DNA of 64,000 nucleotides from Quillaja saponaria. Its lineage: Eukaryota > Streptophyta > Magnoliopsida > Fabales > Quillajaceae. Of the stretch, positions 24,664-46,517 are shown piece after piece (positions within the stretch are counted from its first letter, which is position 1; every line of letters begins with the position of its first letter). The position numbers and the translations under genes are program-made. The stretch spans positions 3,135,001-3,199,000 of the forward strand of contig CM055605.1 of the NCBI GenBank assembly GCA_029379385.1, read 5' to 3'. A model generated the notes under the pieces. It made no database searches and was not told the DNA's origin. It saw only the letters and a list, made by a program, of their open reading frames with translations.

Positions 24664-25351
24664 GGTTAATTATACTTTATATCTATGAATCACTACCATT
24701 TTCGGAATAGCCCCATAAACTATTAAATTATATATTTAATTTAATTATTTGAGTCATAATTAACAAATAACATACAATCATCCAAATTAATAATTAAATC
24801 TAACAAATTAACTTAAAAATATATATTAAATTGCCCTTAATTGATTAAATTTTAGTATACATGGTCAATATTAGAATCCTTTATAATATTTATTTTATTG
24901 TCATGATATTTAAATTGTCAATATATTTCCTAATATTATTTTCTTCATTTATAGAGATTATGTAAGTTATTGTTTCAATTTGTGTTTTAATGATAATATT
25001 TTCATCAAAGTTTTTCTTCTTCTTATCATTGTATTACAATTATTAAAAAAAATAAAATTAAAATTGAATAAATATGGAGAGTTCAATTTCTAAAAATATA
25101 AAAGAAAAAAAGAAAGAAAAAGAAACAAGGGATAAAAAGTGAAAGATATAAAAAAATAAAAAAATATTAGCATATTGTATTAATTTTTTATTTTTTTTAG
25201 TTAATGTGTTAGATTTAATAACTAGTTTGGATGATTAATGATTGTTTGCTAGTTATGATTAAAATAAATGGGTTATATGCTTAATTTCATAATTTATAGG
25301 AGTTATTATAAAACATATGATAATTTATGAGATGTAAAATACTATTAAATC
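24664..25351. mobile_element. Mutator-like foldback element (long-TIR MITE)
   Basis: The segment 24664-24813 and the reverse complement of 25199-25351 align along about 150 bases, sharing for example TCATCCAAA and AAATCTAACA. The ends pair as GGTTAATTATACTTTATAT against GATTTAATAGTATTTTACAT. The spacer of about 385 bases is A/T-rich with no reading frame. The flanks AAAAGTTAT (24655-24663) and AAAAGGTTAT (25352-25361) look like an imperfect 9-10 bp target duplication, which suits Mutator-like elements. Arm identity is roughly 70-75 percent by eye, so the insertion is old. Assignment to Mutator is inferred; the foldback structure itself is directly visible. Confidence 0.6.
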
Positions 25352-27079
25352 AAAAGGTTATTCTTGAATCATAAATATAATTTAGAATCGAAACATTTCA
25401 TACTCTCTCAAACAGATTCTTCATTGGCGATTTAGATTTCATGTCAAAAATGTTTCTCATGTTGTAAACTCGATTATTTATTTTAATACATGATATTTAT
25501 AATTTTCATGAACCAATTTTTCTTGTTGTGTTATATAAACTCTTTTTAATTTCATAATAAGCTTCAACATATAAAATAGAATAAGCTTATTTAATGTTTT
25601 TGGTTTTTAAGGAGTGCCAGTTTCTATTTTGGTACATAATTAGTTGATATGATTAAAAATAAATGTAAAGAATTTGATATTCCTAAGGAAAATTTTAATC
25701 TTTGAAAAGATAAGTTTACGTTTACAATTTGAAGTTGAGGAAATAAATTTATTTAATAATTGAGTCATTATTCATGAGATTTTTCTTTTCATGCATTAAT
25801 ATTTATTTCCCCTAAAAACATGTAAACTAACTTTTTAAATTCTACCTCAAGATTAAATTTTTTTAATTTAATAATTTGGACTTGATAGAAAATTCACTTA
25901 GAAAAAATTTAAAATTTGGAGGACCAATATTTAAAATAGAAAAAAATTGAATCTTGAAGAATCTAGTTAAAAAATGATTCCGTAAGGACTAAAATAGAAA
26001 CAGATATAATATTTAGAGACCAAAATAGAAATGAGTGTAATCTTCAAGGACCAAAATGGTAAATAAACGAGAAAAATAAAATATCTGACATTTTTTTTCT
26101 TTCTGACATAGACTTTCTAGTGGATTTGACTGTTAATTATCGGGGTTAAATTAATCTCATCTTCAAATGCACCTCCCTGCAAAGAATTGATGCTTTGGAA
26201 CTTTGAAGATGTCATTGTGGTTTTCCCGTTGGATGAGTACATCTAAGTATGCTTGATTGCTTGTGCTTTTCTTTTCTTTCCTTTTTCAAGTTCACATTGC
26301 TTGGCAGTTGGCACACCATTCACTATTTTGAACATAAAAAGCAAATTGGAAAGCTACTCAACCTATTTCTTTTTTTCAGCTCAAGTGTTTGAAAACAGTG
26401 TAATGTCTATGCGTGACACTGAAAATCAAAGCGCGGGATGTGATTTGATTCGACGTTTTAAGTGGAACTTGCGTGTTATTTTTCACGAGGTTAAACATGA
26501 TCAGCTTTCGTTCAGACGACGTTTGCGCCTCTCCCCTGTTCCCATGTCTTTTTCAGTAAACGGAATATTTTCCACAAATAATCGGGTTAGCATACGGAAT
26601 CCAATACTTTGTACCGGGTATGCAAATAGTATATTTCTCGGATAATGTTCTCATTCTTGCACTGAATGACTTGTTTTTAGCATTTGTCTTCGTTTATTTA
26701 TCTTCTCTCACCAAAAAAACTGCTACTGTCTCAGGTCTCATTTTCTCTGTTGTTTTAGTTGTAGATGCAGTGAAATCAAAGTCGGATGCTTCAACTTTTC
26801 TCTGTTTTCTATGTAAGTTTTCCTCAAAGAACTGGGTAGCTTTCTGATCTTGAAGTAAAGGATCGGTGACCTCAAGTTTTCTTTGTGGCCTTCCTGTTAA
26901 CGACATCATATCATATTTGGGATTTACTACAGCTATTTTGAGATAAATTCATCCGGGTCTTCAACAAAATGTAATCTTAGCCTCATTTCATCTGGTTTTT
27001 GAAGTTATTGACCATTGGGTTTAGACAAGTTTCGGTCTCTATAGAGAAGAATTGGAGGGGGTACCAAATTTTTTCAAGT
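25352..27079. other. Upstream region of the GLR3.7-type gene
   Basis: AT-rich to about 26150, with the phrase ACCAAAATAGAAA and variants repeated near 25920-26060. From 26150 to 27079 base composition is more balanced and this should be promoter and 5' leader. A 130-codon plus frame at 26253-26645 has no family features. No other gene seen. Confidence 0.45.
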
Positions 27080-32264
<5,185 letters not shown>

Positions 32265-35200
32265 TAATTGTTATGTCCTGGTAGGGCTTGAAAAGATCCC
32301 TACTTGTATTGTTATTTGAATTATTCTAATATAGAATCAATGTCAAGTGTAGACAATAAGACTGAACTGAGCATATAAAATCACTATATTTGTATAGTAT
32401 ACTAAATTACTAATACCATAGCAGTTTCTCTATAAATGACATTCTGGTTGCAAGCACCTTTAGAAGTGTCGAATTGGTTCTCCATTATTGTTGGTAATAT
32501 TCCTCTGTTGTGATTAAATCTGCACCTATGTGTGACATTCATGGCATTAAGTCGTGTTTTGCTGGTCATTATTACATTGAGGGGGTGAGATCCTCAATGT
32601 AACATTCTCAGGGCATCTTTCTGTTGTTCTGATGTGATTATTGCTATTTTCTAGTTGTTGCTAAAATGTTGCAAGCCTCAATCTTAAAATCATTAAAACA
32701 GTGTATAGTTGCACTATGTTAGCAATATGGTAACTATTAGCAACGTTGGGGGTTGACACATTGACATCTCACATGGTAACATAGTATCATAGCTGGGTTA
32801 TAAGTCTTTTTACACTCTACTTTGGGATGATGTGGTAGCTCTCATATTGCTAATATAGCAGAGTTTTACACTGTATAAATTTATAGGCCTCTTATAAACA
32901 CGAGTTGATGTAATTTTGTTCCCAATATTGTATTAATCTAATATTGTATTGTATAAGTGTTGTTTAATTAAAATTTAACTATTGTGGTTATTATCTTTAT
33001 TTTTTCTGAAAAAAGAAGCATAATAGCCTATATATGGTCATGTAATTATACCAAAATAAAATGTGTGGATGTGGTTCATGTATGGAGAGATCAACCATAA
33101 ACCTATGGAAAAATATCACATGTGGACAAAACATCTGTCTGGAGCAGGGGGCCGGTGCCTTTGAATTATTTTTTTTCTTTTTTTGGCACATTGAAAATAA
33201 TTAAATTCTTGTCGCACTCGAGTATGTCTTTGAATTTTTAAAAGTACTAAAATGAGGCTCTTTCATGTGATAGTCCTCTCAATTCCTTGTTTTCTTGTAT
33301 TGCACCAATAGAATTTGTCGTTTTGGTGATACGACATCAACAATGTTCTATCAAGTTCATTAGTTCACAATGGTGGGGCAGTGTCAAAATTTGAAAACCA
33401 AATATAAATATATATATATATATTTTTTCTAACCCCAACCAAATAATTGATTCATGGTCCTCGAATGCTCCTCTCTTTTTTTTTGGTGGGTGAGTCAATG
33501 TAACTATTTTACACAATATCAGACCATCCTAATTGGAATAATAAACTTGTTACTTCTACATTCTTTTGAATAGATAAGCCTGCCCATATGAATAGCCAAC
33601 AAATAGGATTTGTTTCTAATGGATACAATTTTTTCTTTTCATCTTTATCTCTCCAACTGTTATAATTTTATCTTATGCTTTATTCTAAAATTAATAAAAC
33701 ATAATTTAAATCGTCCAAGATAATTTTTTTTTTTCATATCCTCTCACCTAAAATAGAATATACTCACTCATCAATATCTAGCATGATAATCCCGGATTTA
33801 TAAATTGGTTCGATTTTCTTTTCTTCTTCTTTAATCTTCATGGTGAGTGCCATCCCACTTCCTCTTGTGTCATTTTGTAAGATTCTTTTTTTAGAAGAGC
33901 AGAACATAACTTTTTTTAGAATATTACTTTAATAAATGACTCATACTAGAATATATTAACATGATGTCAACAGTGTCTATCAATTCTGAGGAAAAAAAAT
34001 AAAATAAACAATGACATTAGGATATTTTTTATTTTATTTTACCACAAGATTGTGCCATCTTTATTTAATCCTATCCTTGGAATTTGGGCGAGTTTAAGCC
34101 ACATAGTTTGTGAATATTATGGTACCTGTATTCTGTATGGACTATGGAGCTTAGATGTAAATTTTTTTATAAGATTTTACATATATTGACTATTTTTGGT
34201 CCACTATTTTTCTCACATTATGAATAGTATCACATGTTCCACACTTATCAAAAGGACCCACTTGATTTTTATTCTATTTAATTAGTAACAAGTAAAGGGG
34301 TGGGCAGGAGTGGAAAGAATGGCCTCCTGAGACCCATTTGAAGGAGAAAGCCGCAAGGAGACAGAACCAATAGCAAATGGTGTCTCTCATCTTTCAGTTG
34401 ATGTGGGTTGGTCATAGCGATTGTTAATTTAATTCAATATTTATATTCCAAATTCAAAGGTAGTATCATAATGGAAGTGTGATTCTTATTTCTGAGTAAA
34501 TGAAAGAAAGCGACTGAATGATTCTTTTCTTGAGCTTGCAACAGAGATGGAGCTTTGAGTTTCCCTTTTTGGTTCATTGTGCTCCTTGTTCTGTGTCTTT
34601 TTTTTTTTAGTTACATCCTTGTTCTGTGTCGTCAAGCAAATTCGTACATGGACTCGTACTGGTTGAAGCTTTTCTCCGTACTTGGCCTTCAGGTAATAGT
34701 AAATACTCTCCAACCTATTCCTTCCGGATGTCTCAGATATTGATTTTCTATTCATTATATTAATCTAAGTTGTGGGTCTTCAGTATTATTGAATATTGCT
34801 TCGCCAAACAGACCAACTTGTTCATTAATATATCTTTTTTTTTTTTTTTTTTTCCTGGCTTGATTAGTGATGGGCACTAATTGGAATATTAAGAACTGGC
34901 TATGCCCGTATTGAGGGTTGTTCTTCTGTTAGGCATGTGGGTATCAAATATTTTTTTTTTGGGTACGCAGGCTAGTCTAGCCAGTTTTTAGATTCTTTCA
35001 ATTGGATTTGCTTCCTATTTTTAGTGATAAACCTTAGTTTTCTGGGTTTTATTTTGCACATGATTGAGCTAATGGAAGCTTTTTGACCCATGCGAGTTTT
35101 AGTTGAAAGCTATGTAAAATTCCTAGTTTTAATTATGCGAACTATAATAACTATTGCCCTTTGCTGTGCGCCTTCGTTAATCCAAAAAATGGTTGGCAGG

Positions 35201-35269
35201 TGTTTTATATATTTTGAAACCAATGCTGGTCTGAACAAGAAAGTTCAAGCATTTAAAGGTTTACTGAAC
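32265..35269. other. Intergenic region and 5' leader of the GLR3.4-type gene
   Basis: The left part is the 3' flank of the GLR3.7-type gene and contains a small inverted-repeat element (listed separately). A TA repeat lies at about 33405-33421 and a T tract at 34835-34853. From about 34480 to 35269 sequence is less AT-rich and probably transcribed: CTTGGCCTTCAG at about 34682-34692 followed by GTAATAG is a plausible donor of a 5' untranslated exon. No protein-coding gene recognised before 35270. Confidence 0.45.
32698..32874. repeat. Small inverted-repeat element (about 177 bp, 40-bp arms)
   Basis: The left arm (about 32698-32737) starts ACAGTGTA and contains TTAGCAATATG; the reverse complement of the right arm (about 32835-32874) starts ACAGTGTA and contains the same 11-mer. 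Both arms share an intervening CTAT(G/A) and the following (G/A)(T/A)(A/G)... CTA. The unit would fold into an imperfect hairpin. Size and structure suit a MITE, but I could not find a target duplication. A transcribed hairpin is an alternative. Confidence 0.5.
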
Positions 35270-40232
<4,963 letters not shown>

Positions 40233-40865
40233 TTAAGGAGATGTTCAACAGGGTTTAGATTGTTCAGACAAGTTCATCTATACTATTATTTACGCTTCTT
40301 TAATAGCAAGCATATAAGAATGTTCAACAGGGTCTAGACAAATAGAGGAAATGTCAAGCTAATTTTAGAATAATAAGCAATGTAAATGATTTCTATGAAG
40401 GACTGTAGTTTTTTCAGAAAAATACTATTACATTTTAGTAAATGATGAAGATTACATTTAATCTCTAAATTTCAATATTATCAGTCACTTTTCGTATACG
40501 TCGAGAAATTCATTGAAATAAATTTCTTAACAAAAATAAGGAGAAACAGAATAGAGAAAACATTATCCATATTTTTTATGTGAACTGGCAGTTAAGCAGT
40601 GAAAACCGGCGAAATTGGATCATTGAATATTGTTCATATCACCGGTCAACGATCCCGTTAAACTAGTCATGTTGATAGCCAAAGGTCGTTGTGACTGAAA
40701 AAAGAAAAACAAAATATAACCAATAAATAAATAGTTAGTTAAAATAGGAAGCTAATATTCCAAAAATACCCTCATGTTTTAAAATATGAGAGCAATACAA
40801 CCTAGCTCTCATTTCCATGGCCAACATAGAAGAGAGACTACTTGAGGCCATCCATCCATTTAAAA
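40233..40865. other. Spacer between GLR3.4 and SGP genes
   Basis: The GLR3.4 3' flank, then AT-rich DNA, then the leader of the GTPase gene. TGTTCAACAGGGT occurs twice (about 40243 and 40321), a short direct repeat. No gene other than the upstream ORF listed separately. Confidence 0.45.
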
Positions 40866-40906
40866 ATGACTCAGTTTTGCAGGAAAAGCTTTCAGTCCAA
40901 CCTTAG
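40817..40906 (+). promoter_or_regulatory. Upstream ORF overlapping the SGP start codon
   Basis: ATG at 40817 in a favourable context (CCATGG) opens a 29-codon frame starting MANIEERLLEAIHPF and ending at TAG 40904-40906. The main ATG at 40866 lies inside it in another frame, so translation of this peptide would bypass the GTPase start. It may therefore restrict GTPase output, provided transcription starts upstream of 40817. Confidence 0.45.
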
Positions 40907-42501
40907 GCGTAGAATGCAACGTCATGTCTCGATGCTCCGGCGGTGCATTCTTCGTCTTCTCGATAGATTTCTAGTATGTTCTCTAGGGAAACCTGCTAGG
41001 TACCGCATGCTACCCCATTCTACACTATCCCCTCCATCTTCGGTATCGGTAGGACCCGGGGGTGAGAGGAGGAGGAGAAGTATTAGTTTGGAGCATGTGA
41101 TTCGCCACAACCATGATTCCGAATCAGATTTAGTTGCTTTGAAGATCAGTCTCTTGGGTGACTGCCAAATTGGAAAGACCAGTTTTCTGGTAATCAAATA
41201 TCATTTTCTGATTATTATTACAATCACTCTCTTCTAATTTTTTTATTTATTATTATATTATTTAAATTGTAGGAGAAGTATGTAGGAGATGATGAGCAAG
41301 AGCAGGGAGGGATACAGAGTAAAGGATTGAATCTGATGGACAAAACTTTAGTTGTAGGAGGTGCACGTATTTCATATTGTATGTGGGAAGTAGAAGGTAT
41401 ATATATGCAACTTTTCTTAATTATTTTCCAGCTTATTTATAATAAATTAAAATTATTTTGTTGATTACTTAAATATTTATGGGTGTAGGGGACAAAAAAT
41501 CAAAAGGCAACATTCCATTAGCCTGCAAGAATTCAGTGGCAATTTTGTTCATGTTCGATCTAACAAGTCGATGTACCTTAAATAGGTATTTATTCTTCAT
41601 TACATGTATTTTATTTATTATTATTTTTTGTTATTTTTAAAGAATAAATAAAAAATCAACATTCTTATTCTAGTTTTTTTCTTTTGTCTTTTTTGCAGTG
41701 TTATGAAATGGTATCAACAAGCAAGGAAATGGAACCAGGTTTCCTTTTGTTGAAATTTTGTACATGACAATGATATTTGCATTAGAATTCAGCAATACCA
41801 TATTGTAATGTTTGCTTGTTTTTATGTAGACGGCAATTCCAATTTTAATTGGAACCAAGTTTGACGATTTCATCCAACTTCCAATAGACTTGCAGTGGAC
41901 AATTGCAAGCCAGGTAATAAATTAAGAAAATTTTCATAGTTTATGATTATATAATTTGGGTTCATCAATAATTGAGATTCTTCACAAAGCAATTAATTAC
42001 ATTAGTTTATATTTAATTAAATAATACACAGCTGATTTAAACCAATGATGACGTGTTAGACAAAGCATAATTAATCTACTGCAAACAGTTAGCTCAGCGA
42101 AATAATACCCGGACTTGTTCATCACCTTCCCTTGTCCAAAATTTGAAGGTGAAGAAGAATTTCTTCTATCTATCACTCAAAAGAACAAAGCTTAGTCAAC
42201 CTCTGTCTGTGATTATATACCAATAGCAAAGAGAGATATGCATGGTGAAATGGTTTAAGCTTTCAAGGGATTATCCAGTTTATGAACTTATATTTCTTCT
42301 CTCCTGTTTTTTTATTTTTTATTTTAAATTTTACAGGCAAGAGCATATGCAAAGGCCTTCAATGCAACACTGTTCTTCTCCAGTGCAACCTATAACATAA
42401 ACGTAAATAAGATCTTCAAATTCATTACAGCAAAACTCTTTGACCTACCATGGACAGTGGAGCGGAATGTGACCGTGGGAGAACCTATTATTGATTTTTA
42501 A
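40866..42501 (+). CDS. SGP1: Septum-promoting GTP-binding protein (SGP1-like small GTPase)
   Basis: Six exons: 40866-41189, 41273-41396, 41489-41585, 41699-41738, 41830-41913, 42337-42501, joining in frame to 277 residues. It is the plant relative of yeast Spg1/Tem1, a Ras-superfamily switch that in fission yeast triggers septation and in plants has been linked to MAP4K partners. An N-terminal extension of about 90 residues is Arg-rich (RRRMQRHVSMLRRC, and a GGERRRRSIS stretch), a possible membrane or nucleic-acid contact. The G domain has a P-loop GDCQIGKTSFL, the Spg1-type replacement WEVEGDK where Ras has DxxGQ, NKxD-type motif GTKFDD and SSAT as G5. The C-terminus ends GEPIIDF without a prenylation CAAX box. 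Intact, all introns GT-AG. Confidence 0.9.
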
Positions 42502-43580
42502 ATTATAATTGTCGATAGGAAGAGAAAAAAAGAAAATTGGTACATTGCTCGTGTAGGAAAACCCTGATATCATGTAAAATTCACCCATTCTTGTAAACCC
42601 TTCTCAGTCGAAGGTAAATATCATGAAATTCACTCATTTCTTCGTGAGAAAGGCTCTCGTGCATTGTCCCAAAAAATTAGTGCATTGTCAATAAAGTCAT
42701 CAAAGTCAACCGGCTCCAGACTTATCAATCTGGAGGAACAATCGAGTGGTTTGTTTTGATAGACAGGGGGAGAAAAGGGAGTGAAGAGCACTATGGTACG
42801 TACCAAATCAGTCACCATGAACGCCATGGTTAAATCTGCTTAAAGAAGGAACTCCTGCCACAAATCTTTAGGCTGAAGAAATAAAGGGACCTTGCAGATG
42901 GAGTAAGGGTAGCTACGCAGGCATGGAAGACCAACATATACCTTAGAAATACCTGTATAAAGGATGTCTTTTTTTTATTTTTACCCAGCTTATAAGTTGT
43001 GGACTCAAGCTTCTTTTTGAATAAATCATCATTTTTCTTCTTTTTCTATGAGTGGAATTGCTCATTCGTATATATTACATATCTAGAAGATGGAGTTTCA
43101 TGAACCTGACAAATGGGAATCTATGACAGATTTTAGAAAAAGAAAAAAAAAAATCTGCAGGCCTTGGATATCCACATGTTTTTAACAAGATCAATCACCG
43201 AAAAATCATTCGTTTTAGGGGACCTGAACCATCAAAAGGTCACATATACGTGACTAGCAAAATAAATTCAAGAATGCATGCAGGCAAGTCTAGTGAGAGA
43301 ATTTCTTACTACTGCAGAATAAGCAGCTCCAGGATGTCTTCTTTCTTCTGAGTTTCTTTTTTCTTTTTATAGAGAATAATAAGGAATTAACATTGAATGC
43401 TTATGGTCACAAAGACAGATGTCATGCAACCTAGAAACATCTTAATTTTTCTTTATTGCCAAAACCCAAAAAGCCATAATCTCACTGGCACCATCAAGTT
43501 TGTAAAAACTTTCATACATGTAAAGTTTACAAAGATCAAGAACGCAACCTGCTACTTGGACTGTTTTTAAAGTAGTGGCA

Positions 43581-44582
43581 CTACTCAAGTTTCACTTCTC
43601 TCTTTGGGGCTCCAATTGCAAATAGGAGTATGGCTCTGTTAGTTCTTCCCTTCATAAAACAGCAGCAATCATTTACAGATGAAGCCAATTTTTTTTATTT
43701 TTTTTTCAAGCATAAATTTAATATAACAAAAAATTCAATATAGTAAAGCATATGATGCCTTTGTAAAACCCTAGACAGTACAGCAACTCTCGAATTAAAA
43801 AAGTTAATTACCTGTATTCTTAACAAAGTGATATTATAAGCGAGTCATTTTAACAATCAACATTTCACGTTGAATTGATTTATGATCAATGTAGCATATA
43901 AACAAGCATATACCCAGGTTTAGAACGCATGCACTGCCAAAAGAGCTTGAAAAGGCCTGGAACAGTCTTGAATGGGTTTCCCTCAAAACAAGCCTACAGA
44001 AACACAGAAATTAATTGAGCTTTCAATAGGTAGTAACAGGGGAAAAAAAAAAAAAAGATGTTCTCCATAGTCACATGTGACCCCAGAATAAGGAATTCAC
44101 TCCACCTTTAAGCCTAAAAAAAGAAAGAAAAAAAAAAAAAAGAAAAGAAGAAAGAAGGGAGGCATCAGATAAATGATTTTGGAGTGCAGAAACATGATAC
44201 TTGAAGATCAAATAACCGACTATCTTTAATGCCAGATATTTCATTGTGTTTCTACAAAGAAATTAAATAAACCCATCATGAATTCCATAGTTCATTCTGA
44301 CTACTATTGGCTGACACCTACTTGTTCTTTTTCCTCCCAAAGTATATCCTTCACAGCATTACAGTAACTTTCAGGACTAGTAACAAATTATTTCTTCTCA
44401 AAAGTTTTCTTTTTACTATTTTGACACCAAATCCTCTCGCAAGATTCAACTGGAGTTTGGATTTTCCATGTTTCTGTTTCCTCCACGAATTCACTTCCAT
44501 AAGAACAGGAGTTGCTTGACACAGAGGCTTCCCTCCGACATCTATGCGAATCTTCTGACATGGAAAACATACTAGAAGTCAT
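43581..44582 (-). CDS. Candidate small multi-exon gene, function unknown
   Basis: Two minus-strand exons look real. Exon 43993-43914 is flanked by TTTCTGTAG and GG|GTATATG and encodes a 26-residue run with GNPFKTVPGLFKLFWQCM and RSKPG. Splicing to 43635-43581 (acceptor CTAACAG) continues the frame to AILLFAIGAPKREVKLE and TAG at 43583-43581. A Ser/Glu-rich 64-codon frame starting at ATG 44582 (MTSSMFSMSEDSHRCRREAS) may be the first exon, but no strong donor joins it in the right phase, so the 5' part is unresolved. The position between GLR3.4 and TMEM97-like genes is where Arabidopsis has the small unknown gene At1g05205 (from memory). I do not recognise a domain. It could be noncoding. Confidence 0.35.
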
Positions 44583-45153
44583 GTGAAACTAGTGCCAGTG
44601 CCACTCCTACTCACAACAAAATAGATGGAAATATTTTCACCGAGAACCTTAAGCTATTAGGTGAGCCCCAAGAATGGGTTTCTATCTCTTACAGTTTGAT
44701 TCATTAAAATCACACCACATAGACAAAATCACAAAATATCAGGTCTCACATATTGAGACAACTTCTTAATACAGATTCATCTGATACACAACTAAATTGA
44801 ACAGAAGTCTTCTCACAAGAACCTTCCTACTAACCTGTCTTAAAACTCACCCTAGGGCTGTCAATGAGCCAACTTGAGCCGCTCGGCTAGTCTCATTTTA
44901 GGCAAGCTCGAGCTCGTTTCAGGATCGCGAGCTTAAGCTCATTAAAAGCTCGTTAAAGTATTCAAGCTGATTCTCTCTCCTCGGCACTGGCCTTGCGTCG
45001 CTCATCTTCCCCGATTCTTGTTCTTCAAACGATCCAATTGGCTCTGGACTAGCGTTTCAATCTTCCCTAGTTGCAGACTCGCAGCCGCTGAAACTAATAC
45101 TACGTCGTTTAACTTAGCGATGTCGTTTCAGTTGAAAACGAGAGCTTTAGCCC

Positions 45154-45163
45154 TATTATAAAG
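45154..45163 (+). promoter_or_regulatory. Possible TATA box of the first TMEM97-like gene
   Basis: TATTATAAAG lies 141 bases before the start codon at 45295 in an otherwise GC-richer stretch, so it stands out more than AT-rich matches elsewhere. Transcription start about 30 bases downstream would leave a leader of about 110 bases. Confidence 0.35.
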
Positions 45164-45294
45164 CAAGAAAAGTCTTCGTCGAATATTCAACGCTCCGAGA
45201 TCCTATATTTTCTGGCACCCTTTCTTCCATTGCAGACCCTGAGAAAGCTCCAAGAGACCAGAGAAGAAGAGAGCCGCGAAACCAAAAGGAAATA

Positions 45295-46517
45295 ATGGGT
45301 TTTGCTGTAAAGCTCGCAGACGCCTCAGTCTTCCTCTTGTCCCTCGTAATCGCACTCTCGGTACCGATTATAGACGGGCAGACGTGTCTCCCGCTCAGCT
45401 TGTACCCGGAAAGTTTTGTCGACCTTAAGAACTGGTACAGTCGCGAATACGGAGACTACCTTTTTTCCGAGAAGCCTGATTTTTTTGTTGGGCTGGTTTG
45501 GCTTGAGATACTCTTTCAATGGCCGCTTGCCCTTTCCAATATATATGGGATTTTAGCTGGAAAACCTTGGATCAAGACCACTTCCTTGATCTTTGGAGTC
45601 TCTGTCACTACTTCCATGGTATTATTAAATTTAGTTTTTTTTTTTTTTTCTTCTTCTTTGACGTTGGATTTCCTTCAATTTACTATTTTGATATTTAATT
45701 AGTTTTGATTTATTGGGCGAGGTTGGTTTAAATTTATCTTTTGCATCATGTGAAAGCATCTCTATTTGTTTTATTGGAAAGAAATGGCAAAAATGTTTCA
45801 ATCTGTTCGTTGACTCAGTAAGCAAAGCATCTATGAAAACATTTGTGTACACACCATTATACTGGTATTTGCTGCTGTATCGTGCTTTGGAAATAAACAC
45901 TAGTTGTGCTAGTCATACAACTACTTGTTGTATTTTATTGTGTTTACCTAACAAGATCGTGTCAAAATCACGGGGTAAGCTTGTTATCCAGATCTGTTTC
46001 AAACAGAATATCTGGGTAAGCATGCTTTTAGGATTGGATTAGAGCCTTAGATTTTACGGTGTTAACTGATAACTCTTGTGACCTCATGGGTTCAAGTCAA
46101 ATGGCTACTGTTTGTAATGATCCTACTGCTTGCCAGAGCTTTACCCTTTTTTCTTAAATGATCCCAAATGTGATCTGTTTACTTCCGCCTTGTTTAATGG
46201 CAATTGTTTTTCCACTGCGAGTGGAGGTGTATTGAATTCCATCCCAATTGTTATTATGTCATGTTGAAATGTTTATTATGCTTGGAATTATTTGACTTTC
46301 TTTATTTACAGTTGAATTTATTGGTGTATTTCAGGTTGCTATATTATCAGATATGATAAGGTCTAAAAAGGCATCTGATACGCTATTGATGATTTACTAC
46401 CCTTTCTTGGGTTTAAGTGTTTTAGCAATTCTCCGAGGTCTGCTGCCACATTCTAGCAGGACTACTTCAAACATTGGCAAGAGACCTGCTGCACTGGGCA
46501 GGAAGAAGAGAACTTGA
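45295..46517 (+). CDS. TMEM97/sigma-2 receptor-like protein (EXPERA domain), copy 1
   Basis: Two exons, 45295-45618 and 46335-46517, give 168 residues with four predicted membrane helices (starts VFLLSLVIALSVPII, GLVWLEILFQWPLA, TTSLIFGVSVTT, LLMIYYPFLGLSVLAIL). In animals TMEM97 is an ER protein that controls cholesterol handling and NPC1 levels; the EXPERA fold also occurs in EBP sterol isomerases. Two acids that line the human ligand pocket (Asp29 and Asp56) have counterparts: D27 in IIDGQTCLP and D54 in REYGDYL. The C-terminus ends GRKKRT, a KKXX ER-retrieval signal. Arabidopsis has such genes beside GLR3.4 (from memory). The intron falls between codons 108 and 109, exactly as in the next gene. 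Intact. Confidence 0.88.

Larger units (their letters stand above)
42502..45294. other. Region between SGP and TMEM97-like genes
   Basis: Holds the SGP 3' flank, the weak minus-strand gene candidate at 43581-44582 and the TMEM97 promoter. A 65-codon minus frame (42827-42630) has an acidic C-terminal half ending NAREPFSRRNE but no family I recognise. At about 44873-44960 the sequence AGGGCTGTCAATGAGCC followed by GAGCTCG-type words looks like one end of a hAT-like repeat; no matching other end was found. Confidence 0.4.

Noticed and set aside
26253..26645. 130-codon plus-strand frame upstream of GLR3.7
   Set aside because: No motif, no plausible splice partners, and lies in the expected promoter/leader region; treated as chance.
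33400..33430. TA-rich tract as a regulatory or origin-like element
   Set aside because: It is an ordinary dinucleotide microsatellite, as are those near 350, 2000 and 59795.
45713..46042. 109-codon frame in the intron of TMEM97-like copy 1
   Set aside because: No recognisable domain; flanking splice sites and tandem copy 2 show this is intron.
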